Below are positions 25,698-40,600 of a stretch of DNA of 64,000 bases, piece after piece. Under the pieces are notes generated by a model. The model did no database searches. It saw only the letters and a list, made by a program, of their open reading frames with translations, and had not been told where the DNA came from. Source of the stretch: Lineus longissimus (taxonomy: Eukaryota > Nemertea > Pilidiophora > Heteronemertea > Lineidae); assembly GCF_910592395.1 (NCBI RefSeq), contig NC_088309.1, positions 23,498,599 to 23,562,598 on the forward strand, given 5' to 3'. The position numbers were made by a program, and so were the translations under genes. How positions within the stretch are numbered: the first letter of the stretch is position 1; each line of letters begins with the position of its first letter.

Positions 25698-28600
25698 CTG
25701 AAAGATACAGAGGTAAGAGAACGTTGAGTAATTTGATAACACTCACATGGACCGAAGTACTTGTTCAAAATGGTCAAAATTGTAACACGAGTTTGCTGTC
25801 AGGAAACTAATAGCAAACAGATATTATTTCACTTGGCATCCAGCATCAGGTCATTGACTATATCTGAAATGCAAAAAATGCCATTAAGTATGCATACACA
25901 GCAGTCCCAAAGCGAAATCTATTACATCATGAAAACATCTAAAAATGTCAAACAAATATTTTGTGTGGTACTAAACGAATATAGCATGTCTTTATGCTCC
26001 GAGATGTGTATCAATTGACCACCCAGTAAACCTCATCATAAAACATTAATATATAAACTGCATGTCAAATTATTCTTTTAAAGTCCATCGGTATCCGTTT
26101 CATAAAGACCCCATCAATAAATGTATCTTGAATGAAAATGTCACCGCGTGGCGACAATGGCCTTTCGGAGAAGCAATCGAGCTCCAGTTAAAGCCGGACA
26201 GTTTTGGATAGCTACTTGTCTGAATAGCCAGTGAGGCTTCTTTGACAGTTTATGCCATGCTAGAGCCATCCACAATACTTGGGACTCATCCCCAATATCG
26301 GCATTAAAGGCATCATAGAACGGCAACAAGAAAAAAACTTGCAATAGGCAATATCGTGGCGCTTGATTCTAAACGCGCGGGTCCGCGCTGAAGGTACTCA
26401 ATGATATGTTTGCTTGATCGGACAAATATTGGCCCTTGGCGAAAGCATAACTAATAACTTATCTTGACAAGTTGGAAATCAAATGATGAACTACCACTTC
26501 GCCGAGATATTAGTTGCCACCTCGCTGATGCGGTGGAAATAAATCTGCAAACATACTAAGGGGCTAAAATGCGCTGGCAGACTATATTAATTTTGTGGTG
26601 ATTGCCCTAATGTGACAGTTTTAAAAAGGCGCAGCTCTCGCGGTCGTGTCAAGGGTTGGCCACATAAAGTCGGCGAGGGAAGATGACTTCTAGATCATGC
26701 GCTGTTTGCTGAGTAATTGATGGCCCACCAATCAGTGTTGACTCACTAGACTTCGGGGTGATATTTTGGTCGCAATAAAAGCAGATGACCACTCGACGGG
26801 GGCAATTATTGAAGATATTAAATATATATGGCCAACGACAGTGTAAGTGAAGTGATGGCAATATTTTAGTTGTATTTGTCCTCTCCGAATTGACATCGGT
26901 TGGCAGAGCAGAGGGCAAACATGAACTGAATAAGACCGTGTATCCATTGACCCATTTTTTAATCAATATGTTGGTAAAACTTACATATTCAGGTATACAC
27001 GTCTCAAGACTCCAATACCAAGTACTTTCAATTTGATAACAAAACATTAATGAGCAAAGAATATTTTTTCATAAACTATATACATGGAGCTTTTGTAAGT
27101 GTTATCATGCTCTGTTCAGATGTACGGCCCCAGCAATGAAAATATGATTTGCTCCAGTTCTGGTTATTCGAAATTTTAAGATCAGTTGGATCCATTTGAC
27201 TGAACCAAGCATGCATATCTTAGAAAAAACAAATTAGCTTTTTGAATGCTGTAATTCACATTTGAAACCGTCCAAGCCTTATAAAATAGTTTTAATGAAA
27301 TTGTTCAATACCATAATCGGTCCTCAGACAGTCTATCCCGAGACAAATGGTTTCTTACCTATTATCAATTTGTATTGGCCAAGTCTTCAAATTCCAATTA
27401 AATTTGAGTATTAAATCCCTTAATGAAGCCCAATTTTCATATGCTAATCTCATTCGAGAGCCATTCGGTCGAGTGCATCCTTCTTAACTTAAAACGCTTA
27501 TCCGTGACTATTTGTATGTCTATGATTGACATGTCTAATAGGCATAATAGGTGATGACACTTAAGTTATCTTGTCACCCTAATCCCTCCAACGAGATTTG
27601 CTGTAACGTTACTATGAATAAACGATACACTCTTATTCGTTTTTATTCAGAATTGGGCAAAGAATAAGCCTAAATGCACTCCCAGTGCGTTACCAAAAGA
27701 TCCAAATTTGACCAACATTTGACAAAGTATGGCTGGTATCAAGTTTTTGTACCTTGTTCTTATCATTGATTATGTTGACATTAAACACAACCTTGGGCTT
27801 CTGTATTCATCCTTATTTCCCCGTATGACTGTGCTACCTTCGACTAATGCTTTATTGCAGGGGGTAACAAATTTGATTGGCCAAGATACAGATATATGAA
27901 GTGTCAATTAAGTTCAAATACATTAAAATACATAATTTGATTTATGAATACCAAATATTATCTTAAATAATAGATTAAGCGCCAGAGCTGGAGCCAGGTA
28001 GGCTTATATTGGATAATATTTGATTAACTATAGGCTATCGAGACGAACACAACTGATATGTTTTAATTTCCACAGCAGACAGAACTTAGCATATTTGACA
28101 GGCGTGGAGACACCACATGTCAAAGTGTCGCATCCTAATATAATATTATTTTAAGTATTCCAATTCTGTACGACCTGCCATAACCCCACTTTCCTAAATA
28201 ATCGAAGCAAATAGGAAAATCCTTTGCAAATATGATAAAACACCTATCAGTGCATTTACAACTGGGTTATGATCTTATAATTTATCATGGAGATTACAGG
28301 TCGTTTTGAAATGTTTGCAGTGACAACCTCTAATTTGTTTATAAGTACACCACAATCCTAGGTCTACTCAGTTAATCCCATGCCATGATTTGACATGAAA
28401 TGGGACACAGAGAGGGTATCTCAGCTCTCATGATCCAACATGGCCGGCCTGGAGCCTCGCTCTCGCACTCGCTTTGCATCCGAGTCTTTCACATAATTGT
28501 TGACGCCATTCTCGTAGAAAGAACGACGCATGAACGAACGTCGATTTTTTTCTTGAAAACGTTTGTCGGTATTGTTTTGTACCCGATTCATAGCTCAACT

Positions 28601-31600
28601 AGTATACGATTTCGATTCATACGTCAACTTTATTGTTTACAAATATTTGTGTTTTCTTACTCATTTGATAAGAAAATGGCGATATATGCATATCCAAAAA
28701 AAGGTTTCGTTTGAACAGTACAATAACAACAATACATCTTCCAAGTCATAACAAATTAACGAAATGTGAATTAAAACATGGCATACAGAGCGCTAAACGT
28801 CAATGAGAAGCATAATGCTGAAGATTTGAATAAGAACGCGTATATTTTTCCGATAACGAATTAATAACAAACTTGTTATGCGTACTCCAGATACTCGTAA
28901 CATGAGTTCCTAATGAATTGAAATTCCCGGCTTGAACTCAAAAAGAAATATTATAAAAGATTAAACCAAAATCAATAAGAAAGCGAGCCTGAGACATCCA
29001 GAGGACATATCTAGAGTAACAATTATCAAATCGCCTTAGTGGCTTTCAATAATTTGCACAGTATTCACCCACTTCATAGCAGAATAGTCGATTGCCCACA
29101 CTGAATTCTTGACGGTCGAGGAGGCTACTTGCTTCCTCCAGCGCCGCGCAAATTAGGCACAATTTCTATACATCTAACCGATACGTTTAGTGCAATTATA
29201 TCATTATACGTTTGCGCTCCGAAAAAATCAAAAGAATGTTTTCTAACTAATGAACAAGCCAAATATGTGAAGTTGATTAACTTGGAGGAGTTTGTGTTGC
29301 ATTCCCGTCTGATGAACAATCCGAGTCGTGAAGCAAGAGAGGCTTAGTTTAAACATAATATTCGATGTCAAGTTACTATGTCACTTGATAACTAGTAAGA
29401 GGCGAGGCTGTTTCAATTGTGCACCCTCTCAAGACATATTCGAGTGTTTTACGCGTTTATTTGCTTAACAATTTACATTGAATATACCAAGAGCATGCAA
29501 TTGTGGCTTGAAAGAATTACTATCGGACATTATGCGGTAAATAAAGGTTGAGGAAGGGAGAGATGTCAATGTTATTGGACAGCGGCAGTGTTTGGAGCAC
29601 GGTGTTTGACAATCACACAACACGACAACAGCGTTCATTGGCCATTGAATTCAGCAGTGGCAACCAACATTATGTGCCAAGGAACAAAATGCGATGATTG
29701 TCCATTGAAGGAATGTATCAACAACGAATAGTCTTATATTTATTTACTCTTGGTTTTACCAATAGATAGGAGATACTGCTTTTATTCGTTCACCATATTT
29801 TTAAAGGCATCGTTTTCTGGGGGGGGGGGGGGGGGGTTACTAGTTAAAAATTGGGACATACATGTAGTTAAACTCAAACACCGTCTTCGCTGCTACACAA
29901 AGATCACCAAACCGCTGCCATTCTCCTTGAACAAGGACTAGACAAAACAATTCCTATATCACGTGACAGCCTTGAGTCACTTCCGGTAGCGCGCCATCAT
30001 GCAAGTGACTTTGTTTACATTCGCCTCATCCGGGACATTGTCTTCAAAAAGCAGACGACCCTCAATCATTTTCCTCCTAATAAAGCGCGTCTGAAACATC
30101 TCAATTATTCCCTAATCGACTCAACACCCCGCTTCGCAGATTTAATGAAATTTGCTTGGTATGTTCAAAGTCAACCCCGAGCAAACGCGTGTTATTTCCA
30201 GTCCAGTAGGCCATAATATCCCACCAATAATAGAAGCCACTGTTAATAAACCCCAAGTGCTCCTGGCAAGGGTAATATGTTCTGTTTTAATATTAAATCA
30301 TATAGAGATGCCGAAGACTGCCTTCGGGTATTGACTGATCAGAGCAGAGGAACCCAGCCTCCCAATGCAATGAGCTTTTTCACAATATCCGGATCCACAT
30401 TTGTAGACCAATCAAGAAGCCAGAAATCAATGCTCCAAGACGCTGGAGGAATTTTCCGCATTCCACTCGGCTGCATCTAAAAGGGCGCATTTCGTTTATA
30501 ATTTGCACGGTCAGTTTAAGTGTGGGCTTATATTTCAATTAAACTCCCCGATTGTTTTACTCTTTAATTTTGTTGAATCAAACCCACTCGCATTCGTTTT
30601 GGCTTGCTCTGTTGTTTGCACTAGATCATATTGGCTGTCGATCGGCGCGGGTACTTCAAGCGCTGGCAAACGCCGCCGCGGCCTCTCTCGCATCCGATAG
30701 CGATTTCTTCGGGGGATGAGCGCGGACTGACAGCAGTTGTCAATTATTGAGCTCATTGACATTGTTTACGGACCTAAGCCAGCGCGAGAAAGAGCATCGT
30801 TACTGGTCGATGGCAGTTCACCACAGTCCTTCCTGATTTAGTGGCGCTGAGTTCAGGCTGACTAGACCAAGGCATCCATCCCTATGAGCAGCAGTGCATA
30901 CGAGAAATCAAGTTCAAGTTAGATGGAAAGCGTTATTGAGATGAATCGTTTTGGAGAACGTCAGAGGTATCCAAAATAGAATATGCAGGCGCACAGACAC
31001 TCGCGACAACAGAATTAAATTTCCGTTCGAATTCTGCGTTCTCAGCGTTTCTCAGTAGGGCGTGGAAGATTTGCCATAACACAAACACTGATAAAGAAAG
31101 TATCTGATGATGAGGGCGTCTGCTAGTGGACACGGGGAGCCATTGTTGCCTGCTTTGCTAGAGCAAAGAGGCATCGCCTTATTGAATTCCCAGCGCCATT
31201 ATCATGCTAGCTCGGATCAAATTGGTCAATTACGGCTTGTATAGCTGAAAATTGGATATTGTCGTCTTGTCGCATTAGCGCGATTAGCACTATGAAATAG
31301 CTCTCATCAACTTAGTGCAGATTCGGTTAGGTCTTGATTAGATAACACTAATTTGGCTTTATTGTAATAATTCATTAATTAGAGGCTTGAGCGATAAATT
31401 AATGGCCGTAATTGAAATCAGCGTTATGTAGTTAGGCGTAAAGTTGTCTGATATATCAGAGATAGCGACACGAGATGACGGGGAGTCAACCACAATAGAA
31501 TCAATTACTCCCGAGTTAAAATCGTGTAATCACCAATGAATAAAGACTTAATCATCCCTCGTTTGAGATAGAGAATCGCTAGCTTGTAATTCTCCAATTT

Positions 31601-34600
31601 TCACCAATGGGCGGCCATGGGAATAGATTTCTGCGGACCAGCGTTCGGCTACTTCGGCCGGGCAGTTCCGGCTGATGGAATTATCTTTTGGCAAATTATA
31701 GACTAGTGGGCTAAAGATTACAAAACGAATTGAGAGACTTTGTTCGAAGGGATAAAATGTTCGTGCATTGAACCAAAATTGCTTCCTTCAATGATCGGTT
31801 GATAATTTAGACTATAACGGAGTACGTGATCCCATTAGAGGTGCTACATCGTGGCAGCGTATGAAATATGGGAACAAGTGCAGAAACTGCACCAACAATA
31901 GAAAACCTATGTCACATATTGCTCGATAGGGTGCGCAAAGTACTCTACGTAAGCGCCACCTATTGTGATAGAAACCCGAAGAGTAAATCGGGTGACGTAA
32001 CGCTCTGTTTTGTCTGCAGTCTAATGCTTTGTTTACAAAATCATAACTGCTGGTTCGGGCGCTGTCACATTTTGAAAGGTCGAACAACAGCTTCAATAAT
32101 TTATGAATTGTGCACAAACACCAGCTACGAAGAATAATATTTTCTTGGTCTTATCGGATAGAGGTGTAATCTGGCTCCTTAATGGACTACTGCGCCCCTA
32201 TTTGATTGACGAAGGGTGTACGAGTGGACCCAATCATTGGCATAATCAATGAATTAATATAAAATAAGAAACAATCAGACAACTTCGATTAGTTAAGTTA
32301 TTGCCTAATAAAATAAACCGAATGATGTTATGTTATGGATGCATAAAATGAGCCAGACTGCCCAACATATTAATTATGAAAACTGTTTGATTTAGCGGGG
32401 AAAATATTATTCGATTTGCTAACGACCGACTTGTGTCAACTCGGACGTGAACCCTATTGGATATTTACATTATCAGATATGAAACTCTGGGGAATACGAC
32501 CAGTGAAAACGAATGTTGTTGTTAAAATTTGAGAGGTGGCCATGATGAAGGGGGTTTTATGATGGGCATGTAGCAGTCAGTCTTTGGGACGAATCACACA
32601 GTGACGTATCATCAACTTGTATTGTGCGCAGTGTCCTTGCGCTCAAATGCGGCCTGCTACTGACGCTGGTATGATTGTCTGTGTTGTAATGAATTGTCTG
32701 TTTACCCAGGCAATCATGTTTCAATTATGGACCCATGTATTGATTGTTAGTATTAATTAAACCTGTGTGTCTAGCACTAAGGGTCTCTCTCACGCGCCAA
32801 ACAATATGGATAGGATTGGCTCAAGTGGGGGAATACATTTGACGAACCCAAGTTTTTATTGCATATTTTCTTCATTGTCCCTAAACTTCTCGAGAAATAA
32901 AGTTAAACTGGTCGAGAAGAGGGTTTTGCGAATGCCCACGCTGACAAAATGTACATACACACATACATGTACACATTCATCATATTTACAGTACTGTTGA
33001 TTGGTTTTATGTAGGATAAAGGTAGTAATTGTATTTGTGATAACCAATTCAAAGAATATATTGATGATATTTTGCTGACTAAAGAGATGAAGTCATACAT
33101 ACACAACGCTGTACATTTTAATGAAAGCTTCAATGACACCGGTTTTTTTTTTTTCTTTGACTCGAAATATAAAACCATTGTGAACCCACACACTGCAGAT
33201 GCTCTACGGGTAATAAGGCCACTGATTAATTACTTGCCATTCACGACACAACGTTGTCTATTAAATGTTTATGCCATCTTTCGGTCCCACAAGATGTTTC
33301 TGACACACCTGTCCTATTAGCATCACTAGCCCAATCTGTTAATCTGTAGAAAATTGATGCAGAATTACATCAACAAAATGAGGGCAAATTGTCCCATTGT
33401 CTGTAAATAATGTCATCTTTGTGTTCATGTACATATATGTTAAATACATAATTACTTGACATTGTCTGCGGTTGACACTTATTAATTAGTCAAACAGCGC
33501 ACCCAGTAATTAGGAGCTGTCAACGGATATTGCAGAAGGTCGTGGTTGGGTGGGACGCCAGCATAAGAATACATAATATAGCAAATAAACCATCCACATT
33601 GTCCGTTGATGAGCAAAGTGAGAGTTCTATTAGCAACTTCGGTAAGAAAGGTGGTGAAAAAAATAGAATGTTCGCTAAATATCCGGGCTTTGTTAGCTAC
33701 ATCCGGGTATTGTAAATGGGCTGCTGCACGTGACTGGTTTGTTTGGACTGACAATGAATGAAGTGTCTTGGCACGTCCGTAAAATGAACTTTCTAAAATT
33801 GAAAGAATTTTTTGGTGGTTTTTTTTATTTCAGGGCATTGAAAACAGGATTGATAGTTTACCCTATCTATTATGCATGAGCGTGAAAAGCAGATTAATGA
33901 AAACGCAAATTGCGGTTTACCAAACGATAAACAATCGCCAATGAATATGTATTCATAGAATACTTCAATTCAGAAAAAATTTTTTTTTTTGTCAATATCA
34001 CTTCAGAAGTCAATAACGCGTCAAATGTGTCCGACCCTTTGGGTATAAAATTGTTTAATAATTAACTCGAGTCATATTCATCACAATTGGCTCAGTGAGT
34101 ATGTTTCCAGGTTATGAAACCAGAACAAAAGTTTACAGTATATTTTTTCTGCGAAATTAAATAAATTGGTATCAACCTAACAAATTAATAAATCATACCC
34201 GGTAACCGTTCTGCTCAGATTCATTTGTGACTACCATGCTAATCAACAAGCTTTTCGAGCGGGGGTACATAGGGGACATGGTGACGGTCATATCTCTGCA
34301 TAGTTCATAGAAAAATAAATATTTATATCTGAAATGAAGTGAAAACAATAACTGAAATTGCTCATCTCATCACCAGCAGCTGTGACCCGTGGTTGATGAG
34401 GGGTTTGACTTGCTGTTTTACGGATGGCTTAACAATGTCATTATTTTACCCTTTTTTTCGTGACTGTGTTTATCAAACAGTGTATAATGTGGAGGCTGAT
34501 GAGTAAAATGGGTTTTAACCATATCAATTTTCAATCCTCACTGGAAACAACGAGACATCACTATGTCACAAGTTGAAACATCTATAGACGATTTACATGA

Positions 34601-37600
34601 CTAGACACCCTCACCTTTATTCATTGAATCAATGTACATTTGTAGTTTAGTTTTATCTTCTCCATTATATTTGTCATCCACCATGTTTTGTTGTTGCGTC
34701 TTGTAAACGAGGAAAACGAGTTTCAATGATTGCCGGGGAGCAGCCGCTTCGCCAGTCAACGAGAGAAGGCTTCATAGGAATTCGACAGAGGGATTCAACC
34801 AATCTACCATGCCTACCATATCCCGCCTTCACCTCAGAGTTATCACTTTTACAGAGTTTGAAATCTATTTTGAGTCATTCTATGCCAGCTAACGAGTCGC
34901 TCAATCAGACAGCCAAATCTCAAACCCATTATATCGACATCTGCTTTTTCAATATGGCCACTTTTCATTTGGAAAGATTTGAATGAACACTGCTAAAAAG
35001 AAGACAGCGAATACTATTAGACTCGTCACCCTTCCTTTGTTCCCCTGTCCCAAAATATTTGTCGGGCTGAGCCCAAGTGGTTCTGGCTTGTCAAAGAATC
35101 ATCTCGGGTAGGCCAGCCCGTTGTATTGACAAGACGGGGACCTATTTAACCACGCTCTGTAATTGATGAATTAGTTTTGTATTCAATTTTCTCGCTATCA
35201 CACGGCAATAATGGCAATGAGATATGGTCCTTTATCAACGAGCACGAAGGTTACAGGCGATAGCTGTTTCGATTCGATTGGGGAGGTACTTAGGTCTATT
35301 CCACTGTGTAATACCATGGCGAGATTTCAATGAAATCTCTAGCATCGATTATGTTTCAAAGACAGAATAGCGTGTATGATCTTTTGAGAGGATTCCTTGG
35401 TGTACATAATAACTGTAGTGAGTTTACTACATTTGTAAGTTCTTATAACGATATCATCAATTAATTTGGCATTTCTGTGAGGACATCATTTAGATCTTCT
35501 AGAATGCGTCGCTAAGAATAGATCTTGTCACTTTGTTATATCACCTTACCCTTCAAGGTGGAGACAATTGTCACAAAGTGCTGAATTATCGCTAGTATTT
35601 CTAGTTTAACGTCGTATCTTAGCAAAGGACATCCGAAAACAGGGGCTTGATTCAAAACAGTTAAACCCTCATTCTGTAAGTGTGTTTTGATATATCAATG
35701 CCAACACCCACGTCTTCAAACGCTCTGCGTGCATTTCTCTAAGAAAAAAAGCTATCAAGTCGTAACCCTTTCCACAGGAGATGCCGTAGAGGATCCTGGC
35801 TAGCCCAAGAAGGCGCCCAACTCTCCATGCCATGCATGAAAATAACCCCATGATCCATTAATCTGATTTTAATAGGGAAAGTAGAAACATGGAGAGTGGT
35901 GAAGAGAATTATGAGTTCGTTTAGCAAATACGAGGATTACTTGAAATACCTGTGGTAAAACATTGCAGAGTTAGGTTGGTACCTTCTAGAGCAGTCCATC
36001 GTTAGGATGCACTGTACTCAAGGCCTTAGTTGTCTCGTAAGCCATAGGATGGATATAAAGAAATAACTATTTGCGGTTCATCATACCTTGCCTCGCTGTA
36101 TTCTAAATATCAATAAGCTATAAAGGGTAAATAAATACTGGAATACAACGTATGATTGATGCCGCCATGCCCGATCAGGGAGGGATAGGGCATGATTTTG
36201 CTTCCGGTGTAGATGATTTACAAAATCTAATGATGAACTGTCTGAAAATTGATGACAGATAATTACCTGAACTCTGGCTTCGCTGAGGTCTAACCGCATG
36301 GCAAGCTCTTCTCTCGTGAACACATCGGGATATTGCGTCTTCTCAAAAGCTCTTTCTAGCTGATGTAACTGGTACGTTGTAAAGGTCGTACGACTTCGGC
36401 GGATTTTTCTTGGCTTGTCTTGATAACTTTCGGGGTTTTCTCCCGAGTCGTCACAGGCATTCTCGGACTCGCTCCCGGCAGCTGTCTCGCTTGGATCGCG
36501 GTCCATCTCGACGCCAGGGAGGCTGTCGTTCAGCTTGTGGTCAGAGTCTATGGTATCGTTGAGGTCGCTTGTTGAGGACCGGGAAGGGGAGTCAGCGGTT
36601 CGGTCTAAAGGAGAAGATGAGAAAAAAACAATCAGTTTGTAACTCAGATGAAACACACTATTGGCCGACTTTCTTGTAATGTTCACCCTCCGGAATTGAA
36701 TAAGTTTTGTTTACCAGTGACATCTCCAACTAAATAACTTTGAATCAACAAAACTTCTCTTTTTCGAATATCAATTAGGACTTCGATGGCCAAAACCAAA
36801 TCAACCGAATACGTTTTTTTTTCTACTTTAGGTTTTGTCTTGAGGTCTTTGATGGACCTCGTATTGTTTGGAGATGAGAGTAACAATAGTTGGGTCAGAT
36901 GGACTCTGGGGGTTCAGCGCTTAGACAGAGCGCCACCATATTGAAACGCAGCAGGCTGACACGACCCTATTAGACAATGTTGTTTGAAGTCTGACGCGGA
37001 CTGATGAGTGTGACAAATTGACCGTCTGGGGGTCATTTCTCCACTAACTTTGATGTGGGCTACGAACAAGATCTAATCGAGAGATCAACAAAGACTTTAA
37101 TAGAAGTTAAGAAAGACGTATTCTGTTCTGTTTACTGGTCAAAAGAAACCACAGTATGTAACAATAGATGATGAAATTATACGTTTCTTTATAGATCGGA
37201 GATAATAAGATTTGTTAGTTTTTTCCAAGCGAAGATTGACTCAGATGGAGTTTTTGATGAGTTATTTCTGTGGTCATTATCTTCTGGAATAAAAACGATG
37301 GACTATAAATAGGCGATTTTTTTACTGCATGATAACTTGCAAATATAATGAGGTTCTAGTTATGGTAACGGAGTTTACCGGTTTAGCCTTAAAAAACTGT
37401 AGTGGGACAACAGCAACATGAAAAGCTAGGCCTCTTCTGAATTGACATGTGGGAGAGGCTCAGCGAACTACCGATTTTGAAATTATTGAAATGTGGTCAA
37501 TACTCTTAACATGTAATGATTAAAGTCCGAAAAAAATTATTATCAAACCATTTTTATTGCTTAAAGCGTGATAAACCATTACTTAATTTGTACAACATAA

Positions 37601-40600
37601 AGCCTTTGGAAGTATTTGAATCGAAATTATATTATTGCTTCTCACGCCAATTTGTGCCCATCTATTTGATATTCAGAAAGAAAAGTGCGGTCGTTATTTG
37701 AATTCATTTTGAAAAGAAAACCTGTCACCATTACCGTATATTCCTTTGAATTTAGCCAAACTAAATTTATTCCTAATTAGCAAACTTGTAAATAGAGTGT
37801 CCATGTATTTCCATAATACATTGAAGGGAGATACTGAATGCATCCCAGCCAATTAACTTGGGAGCTATTCTTCTCATTCAAGTGAGTGCACAACTTGGGT
37901 CAGCCATCACAAAGATGAAAATTCAATGCCCTCTTTGCAGTTTTCCAAAAGAAATATCGCTGATAGATAACTGCATTAAGAAGAGGACAGCCGCTTAGAC
38001 ATGACCATTTTCAATGGGCTCTTCAGAAATTACACTTTCTTTAATAAAACGTCCCACCTGGATAAGTTAGAAAGAGACACCATGGCTATTCTTTGGAACT
38101 CTTTCACTTTCTTGGTGTTGTTACAACCTATTTTGGCCGAAATGGGACAGGACTGGTATGGGGAATTTTCCTGCTGTATATATCTATATATCCTTGCAGC
38201 AACAATTACGATAGACGTTATGTTCCATTTACGCTTAATTCACACTGATTGAGAACGGTTAATCTTGACAAAAAATGATATCGACTGAAATCATGAATTT
38301 GCCACTTAATACCACGTCCGTTACGAGGTCAAAGAAAGTTGCCCAGGGGCTCAACGGGTGAGGACGTGACACTTTTTAAAAGCATATCATGACGTTTTGC
38401 GCTTTTGCAAACTGGCGCTAATGTCGTCTAAATCAAGGGAGGGATACATAAAATTGATACTATATCTGAATCAGCACTTGATACTTGAGTTTGATTTAAC
38501 GGAGTTTAATCACAGAATCCAGCGGAAGTTACTCCGTGTAGTGGTTTTACTGTGTGTATATCAGGAGAATATTGTCAATGTTGCCTAATGATTTACAGAG
38601 CCGAACTCTGTGCAGCTCACAATGGGTTAAAGCATCGATCTTCCTAATTAAGAGAAGTACACATACCGGGCGAATTCCAAGCACCCAATACATGTACATC
38701 TCCATGAATAACTTATTCATAATATCTTTACATTCTGAGGTGACAAAACCAAGAATATGATTGGATTTGCAGGGTTGGACTCTGGTGGGATCAATAAAAT
38801 ATTTCAATGTTTAGAAGCTCTTTCAGTGCCACTGTCAAAAAATCACTTAAGACTAAACCTGTTTATTTTAGTTCCCAATATTTAGTATATAATTGTCTTG
38901 ATGAAAATAAGTAATTCTGTATGTAGTGGTCCACATTTACTGATACAGTAACTGTTGAACTAACTTCTTGGCATACGAACAATGCAATTCAGAAAACAAA
39001 GAAGTTTTAATTAAGTTATAATCTCAAAGACAAAGTGATTCTGTCCCTCAAAAAGGGACAAAACTCTTCTCATTTCATGACACATGGCCAGGAGGAGGTC
39101 ATAGGATTAACGGATAAGCATTAACAATTAGAAGACTAACCCAAACGACTTCGGGGATGCCTTATGATGCTGTCATTGCCTCAACAAGTCACTTAACGTG
39201 ACACTCGCAGAAAGCAGTTTACTTAGCACTCTTTAGAAAAAATCTCCAGGAATTCATCTGCGGATTTCCTGCGCGAGGGCCACTCGAACTTATTTTACAC
39301 AATGAGCGTTGATTAACATAATGGTGTTTATTGATCCAGCAATTAAACAATTAACGCAGGACTAATTAAGCAGATAGATTCCTGCGTTCTTAACTCTTCT
39401 TGCTACAACGTACCCTAAAGAAGAATAAACAGTTTTTGCTTTTTTCAACATATGTTTTTCCTGTAAATCAACTAGTGTATTAAATCTTCTCAATGGCTAT
39501 TAAAACATCACTAAATGTTGAAAGAGGCTTTGAAATGAGATCAACGAGTATTTCTGCTAGCGTCCATAACCCAATAATGGTGTTTATTTTGTCCAAGATG
39601 GTCCGGGATGTAAAAGGCTAGAAATGCCCAAAGGTATGCTTACTGTGTTTTATGCTGGTTTTTGGCAAGTTCCTGTGCTTATTGGAAAGCGTTATAGGGA
39701 AATGCGTACAGGAAATAACTCTATTCCACATTCAGTATCGACATTTTAGAAACTTCAACTGAAGTTTGGTAAAACATGCCACAGGGAAACATGAAAATAA
39801 TTAAGTGGGTACTGATTTCCTAGTGTAGATTTGGTTAAATGCCATAGGTGGCCATCATGACTTTGGCGGCATAATATAATTACGACATCGATTTTTTCAA
39901 TATTTGAAACCAGTTTTAACACGTTTTTGAAAATTTTACAAAATAATTTCGATACTACCATTAAATGAAACTTGGCCATGATAGATTGTTTCGAAAATTC
40001 CATAGACCTCGTGGAATCAATGCAACATATTTGGTTACAATCAAGATAGATTTTCTGGGCTATCACGGCAGTGGCTGTGAGTTTCAACTTTCCAACATTG
40101 TCGTGATTGCGATGTTCAGTAATTTCACTGCAAAATTAACTGCGGCATAAATATTTAAGGAAGCAATATTACGCCTAAATGATTCTGATTATGGAGAACC
40201 CCCAGGTTTCAGACCTCGAGTGAAAATGCTGGTACAAGGTCTTAAAAAATTCTTTGTCCAAAAATGAATGCACGTTTACTTTTATGTTTGCTAAATAGGG
40301 TGATGGGGTCAGAAAAAATGGAAGCAGTGGGCAAAAACCGCACTCTATCGCATTGTATTCATACACTGGGATACATTGGGATGGTGGAGGGGCATTTATT
40401 AGCTTAAATAGCAACAAGAGACTGGACAACATCCTACAAAGCAGGGATGGAATAAAAAAATGTTTGTAACGACTTGCGAGGGTGTAGCCCTTTGTTGAAA
40501 AAAAATAGCAGCAAAAAGGGAGGGTGTGACTCGGGAGCATTTTTTGTACCACCCCCTCGGGTGGTTTTCGTGTTATGTATGGCGGGATGGTAAAGTGAAC

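Larger units (their letters stand above)
25698..36266 (-). other. hbn intron 2 (10,569 bp), splitting the homeobox
   Basis: GT..AG intron at homeodomain position 46/47. It contains no recognisable coding exon. It does contain an 18-base G-run (29819-29836), a compact E-box/ETS/YY1-like cluster (29959-29997) and a TAAT-rich block (31240-31460) that could be an enhancer. Large introns rich in regulatory DNA are usual for developmental homeobox genes. Confidence 0.8.

Noticed and set aside
26141-26344. Weak similarity between 23880-23930 and 26205-26255 (shared CTGTCTGAATAG)
   Set aside because: Only a short match. It is too little to call a dispersed repeat without a genome-wide search.
36081-36266. 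Read-through of homeodomain exon 2 past LSEARVQ
   Set aside because: The sequence after Gln46 is intronic: a GTAATT donor stands there, and the true continuation [10 protein letters not shown] follows the acceptor at 25697.
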